Of a DNA stretch of 36,947 nucleotides, positions 8,343-14,741 are shown piece by piece. Source of the DNA: Candidatus Dormiibacterota bacterium (GTDB lineage: Bacteria > Chloroflexota > Dormibacteria > Aeolococcales > Bog-877); NCBI GenBank assembly GCA_027306885.1, contig DAHUYV010000081.1, forward strand, positions 1-36,947. Direction: 5' to 3'. The notes under the pieces were generated by a model. The model saw only the letters and a list, made by a program, of their open reading frames with translations. It was not told the origin of the DNA and ran no database searches. How positions within the stretch are numbered: position 1 is the stretch's first letter; every line of letters starts with the position of its first letter. Position numbers and translations under genes: made by a program.

Positions 8343-9232
8343 GCGCTGAGGAGGTCGCCCGACTCGCCGGGCCCTGGGCCCTTCCCGTGCTCGAGGCACG
8401 AGCAGCCGCGTTCCGCCGGCAAGGCGGCCACCGCGTCCAGCGCCACCTTGCCCAGCTCCTCGGCGCCCTCACGAACGATCGCCCGGAGGAGGTCGAAGTC
8501 CCACTCCGGGCGCACGCCCTCGGCGTAGTTGAGCACCATCTCCACGGTGGCGAAGCAGGCTCCGATCTCGCGAGCCAGGTAGACATCCGGGGTGACCCCC
8601 TGACTGATGACGTCGCCGCCCAGCCGGGCCAGAGCGGCCACCTCGGCGGCGGTCTCAAAGCGGGGGCCCTCCACCGAGGCGTGCACCGCCCGATTGAAGG
8701 CGCGGGTGGCCTTCTCCGCGGCGAAGCGGCGGGAGCGTTGCCAGAGCACCTCGCGGATGTCCGGGCAGAACGGGTCGCGCATGGACACTGCCGCCCCGGG
8801 TTCCAACTGCCCCGAGCTCTGCGGTGTGAAGTCGATGAAGTCGTGGGGAATCACCAGGTCGCGAGGGTGGAAGTGCTGGGTGATGCTGGCCGCGCCGGAC
8901 TCTGCCACGATCCGGCCAACCCCAGCCCGCTGCAGCGCCCAGAAGAGCGCCAGGCTCTGCTGGGAGCGGCTGACTCGCCCCGCCGCTGGCGCCTGCTCAC
9001 GAATGTCCCGGGGCCTTGTGAAGAGCACCTCCCGCTCCTCTCCGGTCTCGCTCCGGAGTCGGAGGAGGGAGATCGACGGAGTCGGCCCGAAGGGGGTCTG
9101 GTATGCCTGTGGGTCACCGTCAACGCTCACCCGAGGATCGCCATCGGGCGACCCCTGAGTTCCGGTTCCGGAACGACCAAGAAGGGCGTAACCGGCCCGG
9201 GGCAGCTCGGCTGCGGAGCGGACCTCGGACAT
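8339..9232 (-). CDS. MTAP/PNP-family purine nucleoside phosphorylase homologue, divergent
   Basis: A 297-residue protein. The second half fits the 5'-methylthioadenosine phosphorylase/purine nucleoside phosphorylase 2 family: ESGAASI, DLVIPHDFIDFTPQ, VEGPRFETAAEV, GGDVISQGVTPDVYLAREIG, and EMVLNYAEG near residues 231-239. Human MTAP has two Asp residues in a TDYD segment that contact adenine; here that position reads N235-Y-A237. This favours a 6-oxopurine such as hypoxanthine, as in methylthioinosine phosphorylase. The N-terminal part is unusual: the family's GGTG and RHGxxH phosphate-site motifs are not recognisable. Phosphorolysis itself is therefore uncertain. It is translationally coupled to menG and has its own leaderless promoter. 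Confidence 0.75.
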   Translation of the reverse strand: MSEVRSAAELPRAGYALLGRSGTGTQGSPDGDPRVSVDGDPQAYQTPFGPTPSISLLRLRSETGEEREVLFTRPRDIREQAPAAGRVSRSQQSLALFWALQRAGVGRIVAESGAASITQHFHPRDLVIPHDFIDFTPQSSGQLEPGAAVSMRDPFCPDIREVLWQRSRRFAAEKATRAFNRAVHASVEGPRFETAAEVAALARLGGDVISQGVTPDVYLAREIGACFATVEMVLNYAEGVRPEWDFDLLRAIVREGAEELGKVALDAVAALPAERGCSCLEHGKGPGPGESGDLLSA

Positions 9233-9238
9233 GCGCCG

Positions 9239-9244
9239 AGTATA
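9239..9244 (-). promoter_or_regulatory. Leaderless promoter -10 box for the MTAP-family gene
   Basis: TATACT on the minus strand, one mismatch from TATAAT. It is followed by 6 nt and then the ATG at 9232, which places the predicted transcription start on or next to the start codon. No ribosome binding site is present, consistent with a leaderless mRNA. Confidence 0.65.
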
Positions 9245-9273
9245 TGGACGGCGGCCTTGGGACCCTCGCCCCC

Positions 9274-10299
9274 TCAGCGGGAGCCCAGCGCGAACTCCGC
9301 CACAACCGGGAAATGGTCGCTTGCCCGTCGCGCCAGCTCGGTGAACCGTCCGCTCCGGCCCACCACCTGGCAGCTCCGCAGCAGCGGCGCCAGCTCCGGG
9401 CTGGCGAAGAGGTAGTCGATCCGGACGGCCGGCCGGTAGGTCGGACAGGTGAACTGGTCGCCGCGGGGATGCACCCGGCGGAGGCAGTCAACGTAGCCGG
9501 CCTGGGTCATGCTGGCCACAGCATCCCGAGGCATGATCGCCCCGACCAGAAGGTCGGTCCCCTCCCCTCGCGGCACCAGGTCGAGCAGGGGCTGGAACAC
9601 CCAAGGGAGTCGGGGCATCCCGTCCCGGGCCACCTCGGACACCTCGACGACCGCCGCCTCGGGGTCACGCTCTCGGCGCCCGCTGAGCCGCGGCGGCGGC
9701 GGCCCCAGGGTGCCGTACTGCTCGAGAACCCCAGCTCGCCGCCACTCCGAGAGCAGCGCCAGGAAGTCCGCGGCCCTGATGCTCTCCCCCGGCGTCAGCG
9801 CGTTGAAATCCCCGAGGATGAGGTGCCTGGTCCCGGGCTTCGCTGCGGCCTGCTCCCGGACCGCCGCCAGTTCGCGCACCCGGTCCGGTTCGGCTCGCCC
9901 CCGGCGCTGGAAGGCCGCGGTGAGGTGCACGGTGTGAACTCGCAGGTTGCCGGCCGCCCCGGGCAGCCGCAGGGTCGCCTCCAGGGAGTTGCGCGGATAG
10001 GCCCGGGGATCGGTGTGGTTGCGCCACCCCTCGATGGGAAGCCGGCTGAGCAGCCCCTGGTGGCGGAAACGCGGCGCCGGGCCGAAGATCGGCTCGTATC
10101 CCAGCTGCTCCGCCATACGGAACATGGGGCCAGGATCCTCAAGCTCCTGGAGCGCCACCACGTCTGCGGACATGGCACGGACTAGCTCAGTGATCTGTGG
10201 CCACCTGGCCCCGCCGCCCGCCAGCACGTTGTAGGTGGCGATCCGCACGGGCGGACAGACCGGGTCGACCGCCAGGTCAGAAGGCGAGCTGGACCCCAT
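9274..10299 (-). CDS. Endonuclease/exonuclease/phosphatase family protein
   Basis: A 341-residue metal-dependent phosphoesterase of the DNase I/exonuclease III/sphingomyelinase fold. Visible active-site motifs in order are VRIATYNVLAGGG, VVALQELEDP (Mg-binding Glu), VHTVHLTAAF, HLILGDFNALTPG (Asp/Asn pair), RIDYLFASPE and ASDHFPVVAEF (catalytic Asp-His). No signal peptide is seen, so it is probably cytosolic. The family covers DNA, phosphoinositide, nucleotide and lipid phosphodiesters, and the substrate cannot be told. The ATG at 10299 fits the leaderless promoter immediately upstream; a GTG next to the VRIATYN strand is an alternative. It is divergent from the LLM oxidoreductase, with 55 bp between start codons. 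Confidence 0.88.
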   Translation of the reverse strand: MGSSSPSDLAVDPVCPPVRIATYNVLAGGGARWPQITELVRAMSADVVALQELEDPGPMFRMAEQLGYEPIFGPAPRFRHQGLLSRLPIEGWRNHTDPRAYPRNSLEATLRLPGAAGNLRVHTVHLTAAFQRRGRAEPDRVRELAAVREQAAAKPGTRHLILGDFNALTPGESIRAADFLALLSEWRRAGVLEQYGTLGPPPPRLSGRRERDPEAAVVEVSEVARDGMPRLPWVFQPLLDLVPRGEGTDLLVGAIMPRDAVASMTQAGYVDCLRRVHPRGDQFTCPTYRPAVRIDYLFASPELAPLLRSCQVVGRSGRFTELARRASDHFPVVAEFALGSR

Positions 10300-10306
10300 C
10301 TGGCTG

Positions 10307-10312
10307 ATTCTA
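10307..10312 (-). promoter_or_regulatory. Leaderless promoter -10 box for the EEP-family gene
   Basis: TAGAAT on the minus strand lies 7 nt before the ATG at 10299. There is no room for a leader. It lies back-to-back with the promoter of the LLM oxidoreductase gene. Confidence 0.6.
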
Positions 10313-10341
10313 GGCGGCGCCGGCCGGACCCACGGGAAGCG

Positions 10342-10347
10342 GATACT
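10342..10347 (+). promoter_or_regulatory. Possible leaderless promoter -10 box for the LLM oxidoreductase gene
   Basis: GATACT ends 7 nt before the ATG at 10355, the same spacing as other leaderless starts in this window. The first base departs from TAnnnT. No Shine-Dalgarno sequence is seen. Confidence 0.4.
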
Positions 10348-10354
10348 GCCACCA

Positions 10355-11188
10355 ATGCGATCCGGCATCTTCCTCGCACCCTTCGGGGCCTTCGCCGAGC
10401 CACAGCGGGTTGTCGATCTCGCCGCCGCCGCCGAGGAGGCGGGTTGGGATGGCCTGTTCCTCTGGGACCACATCCTGGCCGGAGCCTCAACCCCGGTGGC
10501 GGATTCCCTCGTCACCCTGGCTGCGGTGGCTGCGGGGACCGTAAGGATCCGGCTCGGCGCCATGGTGACGCCGCTGGCGCGGCGCAGGCCCTGGGTGCTG
10601 GCCCGCCAGCTCGCCACCCTGGACCGGCTGTCCCACGGTCGGATGGTCCTGGGTGTGGGGCTCGGTGACGACGGGTGGCACGAGTTCAGCGCATTTGGTG
10701 AGGATCCCCGGCCGGCGACGCGTGCCGCCGCCCTTGACGACGGTCTGGCGGTGGTCCGGGCGCTCCTCGGTGGCGGGCCGGTCAGCTTCCAGGGCTCGGT
10801 TCACCACGTGGAAGCGCCTGCGTTTCTCCCGGCTCCTTTGCAGCAACCACTGCCGGTCTGGGCCGCCTGCCGCTGGCCGCGCCAGCGGCCGCTGCTCCGG
10901 GCCGCCCGGCTCGAGGGCTGCTTCCCCATCTTCGACGGCGGGTGGCCGCCTCCCCCTCCCGATCCATCGGAGGTGCGCCTCCTCCTCGAGCGCCTCCACG
11001 AGCTGGGCGCCGGTGGCGAGTACGACCTCGCCGTCACCCACGCCAGCTGGGCCCACCCGGAACCGCCCGCGCCGGTGGTGAGGCAGCTCGCCGCCGCCGG
11101 AGCCACCTGGTGGCTGGAGTGGCTGGGCCCGGAGGGAATCACCCCGGAGGACGCCGAGCGGGTGGTGCGGCGCGGCCCACCCACCTGA
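10355..11188 (+). CDS. LLM-class flavin-dependent oxidoreductase
   Basis: A 277-residue protein of the bacterial luciferase-like monooxygenase fold (FMN- or F420-dependent). Seen in order are GIFLAPFGAF, AEEAGWDGLFLWDH, AAVAAGTVRIRLGAMVTPLA, RRPWVLARQLATLDRLSHGR, VLGVGLG and VQGSVHHV-like loops (FQGSVHHVEAP). The C-terminal half (DLAVTHASW, AAAGATWWLEWLGPEG) completes the barrel. Length is typical for short family members. The choice between F420 and FMN cannot be made from the sequence, and the substrate is unknown. The ATG at 10355 is preferred over upstream in-frame starts, which would read through the divergent promoter of the neighbouring gene. Confidence 0.9.
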   Translation: MRSGIFLAPFGAFAEPQRVVDLAAAAEEAGWDGLFLWDHILAGASTPVADSLVTLAAVAAGTVRIRLGAMVTPLARRRPWVLARQLATLDRLSHGRMVLGVGLGDDGWHEFSAFGEDPRPATRAAALDDGLAVVRALLGGGPVSFQGSVHHVEAPAFLPAPLQQPLPVWAACRWPRQRPLLRAARLEGCFPIFDGGWPPPPPDPSEVRLLLERLHELGAGGEYDLAVTHASWAHPEPPAPVVRQLAAAGATWWLEWLGPEGITPEDAERVVRRGPPT

Positions 11189-11234
11189 CCCAACGCCAGG
11201 GCCGAAGCAGGGGAGGTAGCTGACCGCTCCGGCC

Positions 11235-11240
11235 TACACT
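11235..11240 (+). promoter_or_regulatory. Leaderless promoter -10 box for the membrane-protein/glutaredoxin operon
   Basis: TACACT is followed by 8 nt and the ATG at 11249. No ribosome binding site lies in between, and no clear -35 box is present. Confidence 0.55.
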
Positions 11241-11248
11241 CGCAGGCG

Positions 11249-11851
11249 ATGGCTGGCGGATGGGCTAGGACCGTGGGGACGCGACTGCAGGGGTGGTCGC
11301 CGAGGGCCGCCCTGGCCATGATGGCCAGGCGCCGCTGGCCGCTCCTGGCCCTGGCCGCCCTGGGCCTGGGGGGAGCGGTCGGAGGCGCCTCATTCCTTCT
11401 GCAAGAGCACTTCCAGCAGGCTTTTCAGGACGGTGCGCGCCTCGCCGGGTGGCAGGAGTTCCTCCGTCGGGGCGCTCCCTGGCAGGCGCTCCCCCCGGTG
11501 TTGGCCGGGGCGGTCCTGGCCCTCATCGGCTGGCTCCGCCTGGGGAGAGCGAAGCCTGAGCCCTCCTTCGGCCTATCCTCAGCAGCTCCGCCATCCGCTC
11601 CGGCCCTGCGCTCCATGCTTCGCCGGGAACGCCGCGTCGTGCTGGGGGTGGCAGACGCCGTCGCGGTCCTCGTTGGGATGGTGGTGGTGCGGCTCGCCCT
11701 GTACGGGGGGCTGGCGGCGGCCGGCGACCAACTGGCCCTCGCCACCATTCCAGGGTTGGTCTTCGAAGTACTCTCCTGGCTGGCCTGCGGCGGCGCGGTG
11801 TGGGGTTGGCGGCGGCGCTACCTCGATCGTCTGGAGGGCTGGGGTGCCTGA
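11249..11851 (+). CDS. Membrane protein of unknown function
   Basis: A 200-residue protein with four predicted membrane segments: about residues 29-50 (WPLLALAALGLGGAVGGASFLL), 77-94, 131-152 and 166-184. Basic stretches between them (MMARRRW, RSMLRRERR) help set topology, and the C-terminus is basic (WGWRRRYLDRLEG). I do not recognise the family. The ATG at 11249 agrees with the leaderless promoter; an internal Met pair near residue 24 is an alternative. The next gene, encoding a glutaredoxin-like protein, overlaps its 3' end by 8 bp. The two are therefore co-translated, and the membrane protein may be linked to thiol redox chemistry. Confidence 0.7.
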   Translation: MAGGWARTVGTRLQGWSPRAALAMMARRRWPLLALAALGLGGAVGGASFLLQEHFQQAFQDGARLAGWQEFLRRGAPWQALPPVLAGAVLALIGWLRLGRAKPEPSFGLSSAAPPSAPALRSMLRRERRVVLGVADAVAVLVGMVVVRLALYGGLAAAGDQLALATIPGLVFEVLSWLACGGAVWGWRRRYLDRLEGWGA

Positions 11852-12110
11852 GGATTCCGCCGAGGAGCTGACCCTGCTGACAAGGCGAGGGTGTCATCTC
11901 TGCGATGAGGTGCGGACGCCCCTCGCCCGGCTGGCCGAGGCGAGAGGCATCGTGCTGCGCGAGCTGGACATCGATGATCACCCGGGCTACCTCGCCCAGT
12001 TCACAGACCGAGTTCCAGTCCTCCTCTCCGGAGACGTGGTGCTGGCTGAGGGGCGGTTCCAGCCCGGGAAGGTCCTCGGCGAGACAGCGGGGGGCCACCA
12101 CTCCGACTGA
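11844..12110 (+). CDS. Glutaredoxin-like thiol-disulfide protein
   Basis: An 88-residue thioredoxin-fold protein. The first strand (ELTLLTRRG) leads into the redox pair C-H-L-C (GCHLCDEV). Then come a helix (PLARLAEARGI), a strand and turn (VLRELDIDDHPGYLAQF), and the cis-Pro region DRVPVLLSGDVVLAEGRF. This matches the small glutaredoxin-like (DUF836-type) family. A role in reducing or oxidising cytosolic disulfides is inferred. The GTG at 11844 overlaps the preceding membrane-protein gene by 8 bp and gives a full-length domain. The gene ends 57 bp before the next promoter-bearing gene. Confidence 0.85.
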   Translation: MPEDSAEELTLLTRRGCHLCDEVRTPLARLAEARGIVLRELDIDDHPGYLAQFTDRVPVLLSGDVVLAEGRFQPGKVLGETAGGHHSD

Positions 12111-12154
12111 CGCACGATTCTGTAACGGGACCGCCGAAGCAAGGAGATCCTGCC

Positions 12155-12160
12155 TAGACT
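12155..12160 (+). promoter_or_regulatory. Leaderless promoter -10 box for the glycosyltransferase fusion gene
   Basis: TAGACT followed by 7 nt and the ATG at 12168. A purine-rich AAGGAG (12141-12146) lies upstream of the -10 box and so cannot be a ribosome binding site if transcription starts here. Confidence 0.6.
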
Positions 12161-12167
12161 CGGCCCG

Positions 12168-13727
12168 ATGCCGCGCCGATCTCCCCCCCCCAGTGGACAG
12201 GCTCTCGAGCTCACGGTCGTGGTTCCCACCCGCAACGAGGCCGGCAACGTGCCGCTCCTGGTCCAGCGGCTGCGCAACTCCCTGGCGGAGCTGAGCTTCG
12301 AGCTTCTCTTTGTCGACGACAGCGACGACCAGACCTGGCGGATCCTGCGCGAGACCGCCCGCCGGGACCTCCGGGTGCGGGTCCTGCACCGGGCCAGAAG
12401 CCAGCGAGGCGGCGGGCTGAGCACCGCGGTGGTGCTGGGGCTGTCCCGGGCGAGAGGACGGCTGGTGTGCGTGATGGACGGCGACCTCCAACATCCCCCG
12501 GAGCTCATACCTGATCTGGTGGCGGCCGAGCGTGCCGGCGCCGACCTGGTCATCGCCAGCCGGTATCTGCCCGGAAGCAGCCGCGGCGGCCTGGACGGTG
12601 GCAGCCGTCGGATGATCTCGCGAGCCGCCACCGCGGCGGCCCGGGCGCTGTTCCAGGAGGCCCGGTCGAGCACCGACCCCCTCGCCGGCTTCTTCCTCTG
12701 CCGAGCCGCGATCCTCTCCGGCCTTGAGTTCCGCCCGGTGGGGTTCAAGATCCTCCTGGAACTGCTGGTCTGCACCCCGGGCGCGGTGGTGGCCGAGGTG
12801 CCCCTCCACTTCCAGCCAAGGGGAGCCGGGCAGAGCAAGGCGAACCTCGGCCAGGGCTGGCTGTACGTCCGCCACCTCTGGTCGCTTCTTCGCGACGTCC
12901 CGGGAAGCGGGCGTCGCTGGAAGTTCGGGCTGGTTGGGCTGACCGGGTTGGTGGTGCTGCTGGCCGTCCTGGAGTTGCTCGGGGGGGTGCTGGGCTGGCC
13001 GCCGCTCGCCGCCTGGAGTGTCGCCTTCGTCGCGTCCCTGGCCTGGAACTTCCAGGCCAATCTCCGGCTCACCTTCGCCGACGTGCGCCGCGAGCGCTCG
13101 CCGCTCCTCCGCCGCTACGCGCTCTCTGCCCTCGCCGCCGGAGGGGTGCAGCTGCTGGTCTTCCTGGGACTGGTGGGCACCAACATCTCGCTGGTCCTGG
13201 CCGGCTTGCTGGCGGCGGTCGTGGGGATGGCCGCCAACGCCACCTTCAGCCTGCAGCTGGTCCAGCGGCGTGGACGCGCCTCGCGTTCGCCGCTCGGGGT
13301 CGAGCCGCTGCTTCAGCGGCTGGTCCGCGTCAGCCGAGCCGACCTCGGGGCGGTGCTGGACCGGCAGGGCGAGCCGATCTCGGTACACCCGGGTGAGCGC
13401 TACCACCCGACGCGCCTGGTCCGAGACCTATGCCGGCGCTCGGGGTCCAGCGGAGTCCCGGTGATGTGGACCGACCCGCCCTCGGGCCGCGCCCAGGCGC
13501 GCAGCAACGTGGAGCTGAACTCGGTGATCGTGCTCCCCACGGAGGCCGGCCGCCGCGACTGCCCCAAGGTGGTGCTGCACCGCCACCGCCGGACCACCTT
13601 CACCTCCGCCGACCTCGAGGCCGCCATGCGCCAGCTCCAGCGCGTGGGCCGACTCGCCGCCGAGCCGCCGGTCGAACGGGCGGCGGTGGCGCCGCCCCGA
13701 ATCTCCAGTCCAGATCCGGTCCGCTGA
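12168..13727 (+). CDS. GT2 polyprenyl-phosphate glycosyltransferase fused to GtrA-like and GAF-like domains
   Basis: A 519-residue three-part protein. Residues about 12-235 are a family 2 glycosyltransferase of the dolichyl/polyprenyl-phosphate mannosyltransferase type (LTVVVPTRNEAGNV, LLFVDDSDD, VCVMDGDLQHPPE with the DxD-like pair, and FKILLELL). Residues about 250-368 are a four-helix GtrA-like membrane domain (WKFGLVGLTGLVVLL, WNFQANLRLTF). Residues about 375-500 form a soluble domain with ADLGAVLDRQGEPI, LNSVIVLPTEAG and KVVLHRHRRTTFTSADLEAA, which looks like a GAF-type sensor domain. The first two parts together are known; the third is unexpected. Predicted to charge a lipid carrier with a sugar at the inner membrane. 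Confidence 0.85.
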   Translation: MPRRSPPPSGQALELTVVVPTRNEAGNVPLLVQRLRNSLAELSFELLFVDDSDDQTWRILRETARRDLRVRVLHRARSQRGGGLSTAVVLGLSRARGRLVCVMDGDLQHPPELIPDLVAAERAGADLVIASRYLPGSSRGGLDGGSRRMISRAATAAARALFQEARSSTDPLAGFFLCRAAILSGLEFRPVGFKILLELLVCTPGAVVAEVPLHFQPRGAGQSKANLGQGWLYVRHLWSLLRDVPGSGRRWKFGLVGLTGLVVLLAVLELLGGVLGWPPLAAWSVAFVASLAWNFQANLRLTFADVRRERSPLLRRYALSALAAGGVQLLVFLGLVGTNISLVLAGLLAAVVGMAANATFSLQLVQRRGRASRSPLGVEPLLQRLVRVSRADLGAVLDRQGEPISVHPGERYHPTRLVRDLCRRSGSSGVPVMWTDPPSGRAQARSNVELNSVIVLPTEAGRRDCPKVVLHRHRRTTFTSADLEAAMRQLQRVGRLAAEPPVERAAVAPPRISSPDPVR

Positions 13728-13763
13728 GCCGGCGCCGGACGCGGGCCGAATGTCCCGGCGAGG

Positions 13764-13769
13764 CATATT
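13764..13769 (+). promoter_or_regulatory. Possible leaderless promoter -10 box for the BASS transporter gene
   Basis: CATATT lies 6 nt before the GTG at 13776. It is a partial match only, but spacing agrees with the other leaderless starts and no ribosome binding site is present. Confidence 0.35.
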
Positions 13770-13775
13770 GGGCCG

Positions 13776-14741
13776 GTGAGCTCGAGCCGGACCCGCCGGG
13801 GCGCCCGCCTGGTTCGACGGAGCCTCCACCCGGTGCGGCATCGGCTCCTGTTCTGGGTGACCCTGGCCGCCCTCCTTGGGCTCGCGGTCCCGGCGAGCTC
13901 CTCCAATCTCGCACCGCTGGTGCCCGTCTTCCTCGCCGGCCAGGTCCTGGGGGTGGCGCTCAATCTCACCCCTCTGGAGCTGCGCTCGGCGGGACGCCGG
14001 CTGCCGCTGATCGGACTCGTCCTTTTGGTCCAGTGGACGGTGCTGCCAGCGGTCGGATTCGGGCTGCGCGCCCTCGCCCCCACTCCCGCCCTGGCCGCCG
14101 GCATCCTTATCTGCGCCATCGCCCCGGCAGAGATCACCAGCGGCTTGATGGTCGCCCTGGCTGGAGGTGACGCGGCGGTCGCCACCGCCTGCATGGCGGG
14201 CTCGCTGGCCCTCTCCACGGTGCTGGTGCCGCTCTGGCTCACCGTCGGACTCGGCGCTGGCTCACGGTTCGACCCTGCCTCACTGGTGGCGGAACTGGGG
14301 CTCTCCGTGCTCCTTCCGCTCCTTGTCGGGGTCGGCCTGCGAGCTCGGTTCCCGCGGCTCGGCGGCTGGCGCCACCTGTGGCTGGATATGAGCGCCGCCT
14401 GCCTGGTGCTGGTGGTGCTGGCGGGAACCGGTCACGCCCGGGGGGCGCTCCTCTCCGGCGCGATCCTGCCGATATCCGCGCTGGCGCTGGCGCTGCTCCT
14501 CGGCGGAGGGGTCGCCGGATGGGGTTTGGGGCGAGTCCTGGCTCTGCCCCGCCGAGCCGCGGTCGCAGTCGGATTTCCCATCGGTGTCCGGGAGTTCGGG
14601 GTCGCGATCGCCGTCGCCGTGGCGGTCCGGCCCCCCGCCGCCGGGGTTGCCGGGGTGTACGGAATCCTGATGGTGGCGGGAGCGGGGACCCTCGCCTCCT
14701 GGCTCGGCCGGCCCCGGGAGTCGAAGCCGGCAAGCCCGTGA
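13776..14741 (+). CDS. Bile acid:sodium symporter (BASS/SBF) family membrane transporter
   Basis: A 321-residue, highly hydrophobic protein with about nine to ten membrane segments. The basic N-terminus (SRTRRGARLVRRSLHPVRHR) stays inside. Family features include QVLGVALNLTPLELRS, the re-entrant region ILICAIAPAEITSGLMVALAGGDAA split by unwound helix residues, and the C-terminal repeat with VAVGFPIGVREFGVAIAVA. Members move organic anions such as bile acids, pantothenate or keto-acids with sodium; the substrate here is unknown. The GTG start at 13776 is the only one giving the full first helix. It ends one base before the converging dnaE2 stop. Confidence 0.82.
   Translation: MSSSRTRRGARLVRRSLHPVRHRLLFWVTLAALLGLAVPASSSNLAPLVPVFLAGQVLGVALNLTPLELRSAGRRLPLIGLVLLVQWTVLPAVGFGLRALAPTPALAAGILICAIAPAEITSGLMVALAGGDAAVATACMAGSLALSTVLVPLWLTVGLGAGSRFDPASLVAELGLSVLLPLLVGVGLRARFPRLGGWRHLWLDMSAACLVLVVLAGTGHARGALLSGAILPISALALALLLGGGVAGWGLGRVLALPRRAAVAVGFPIGVREFGVAIAVAVAVRPPAAGVAGVYGILMVAGAGTLASWLGRPRESKPASP

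Noticed and set aside
11523-13406. 627-codon open frame antisense to the membrane protein, glutaredoxin and glycosyltransferase genes
   Set aside because: It spans three well-supported genes and the product is Gln/Arg/Gly-rich without a fold signature.
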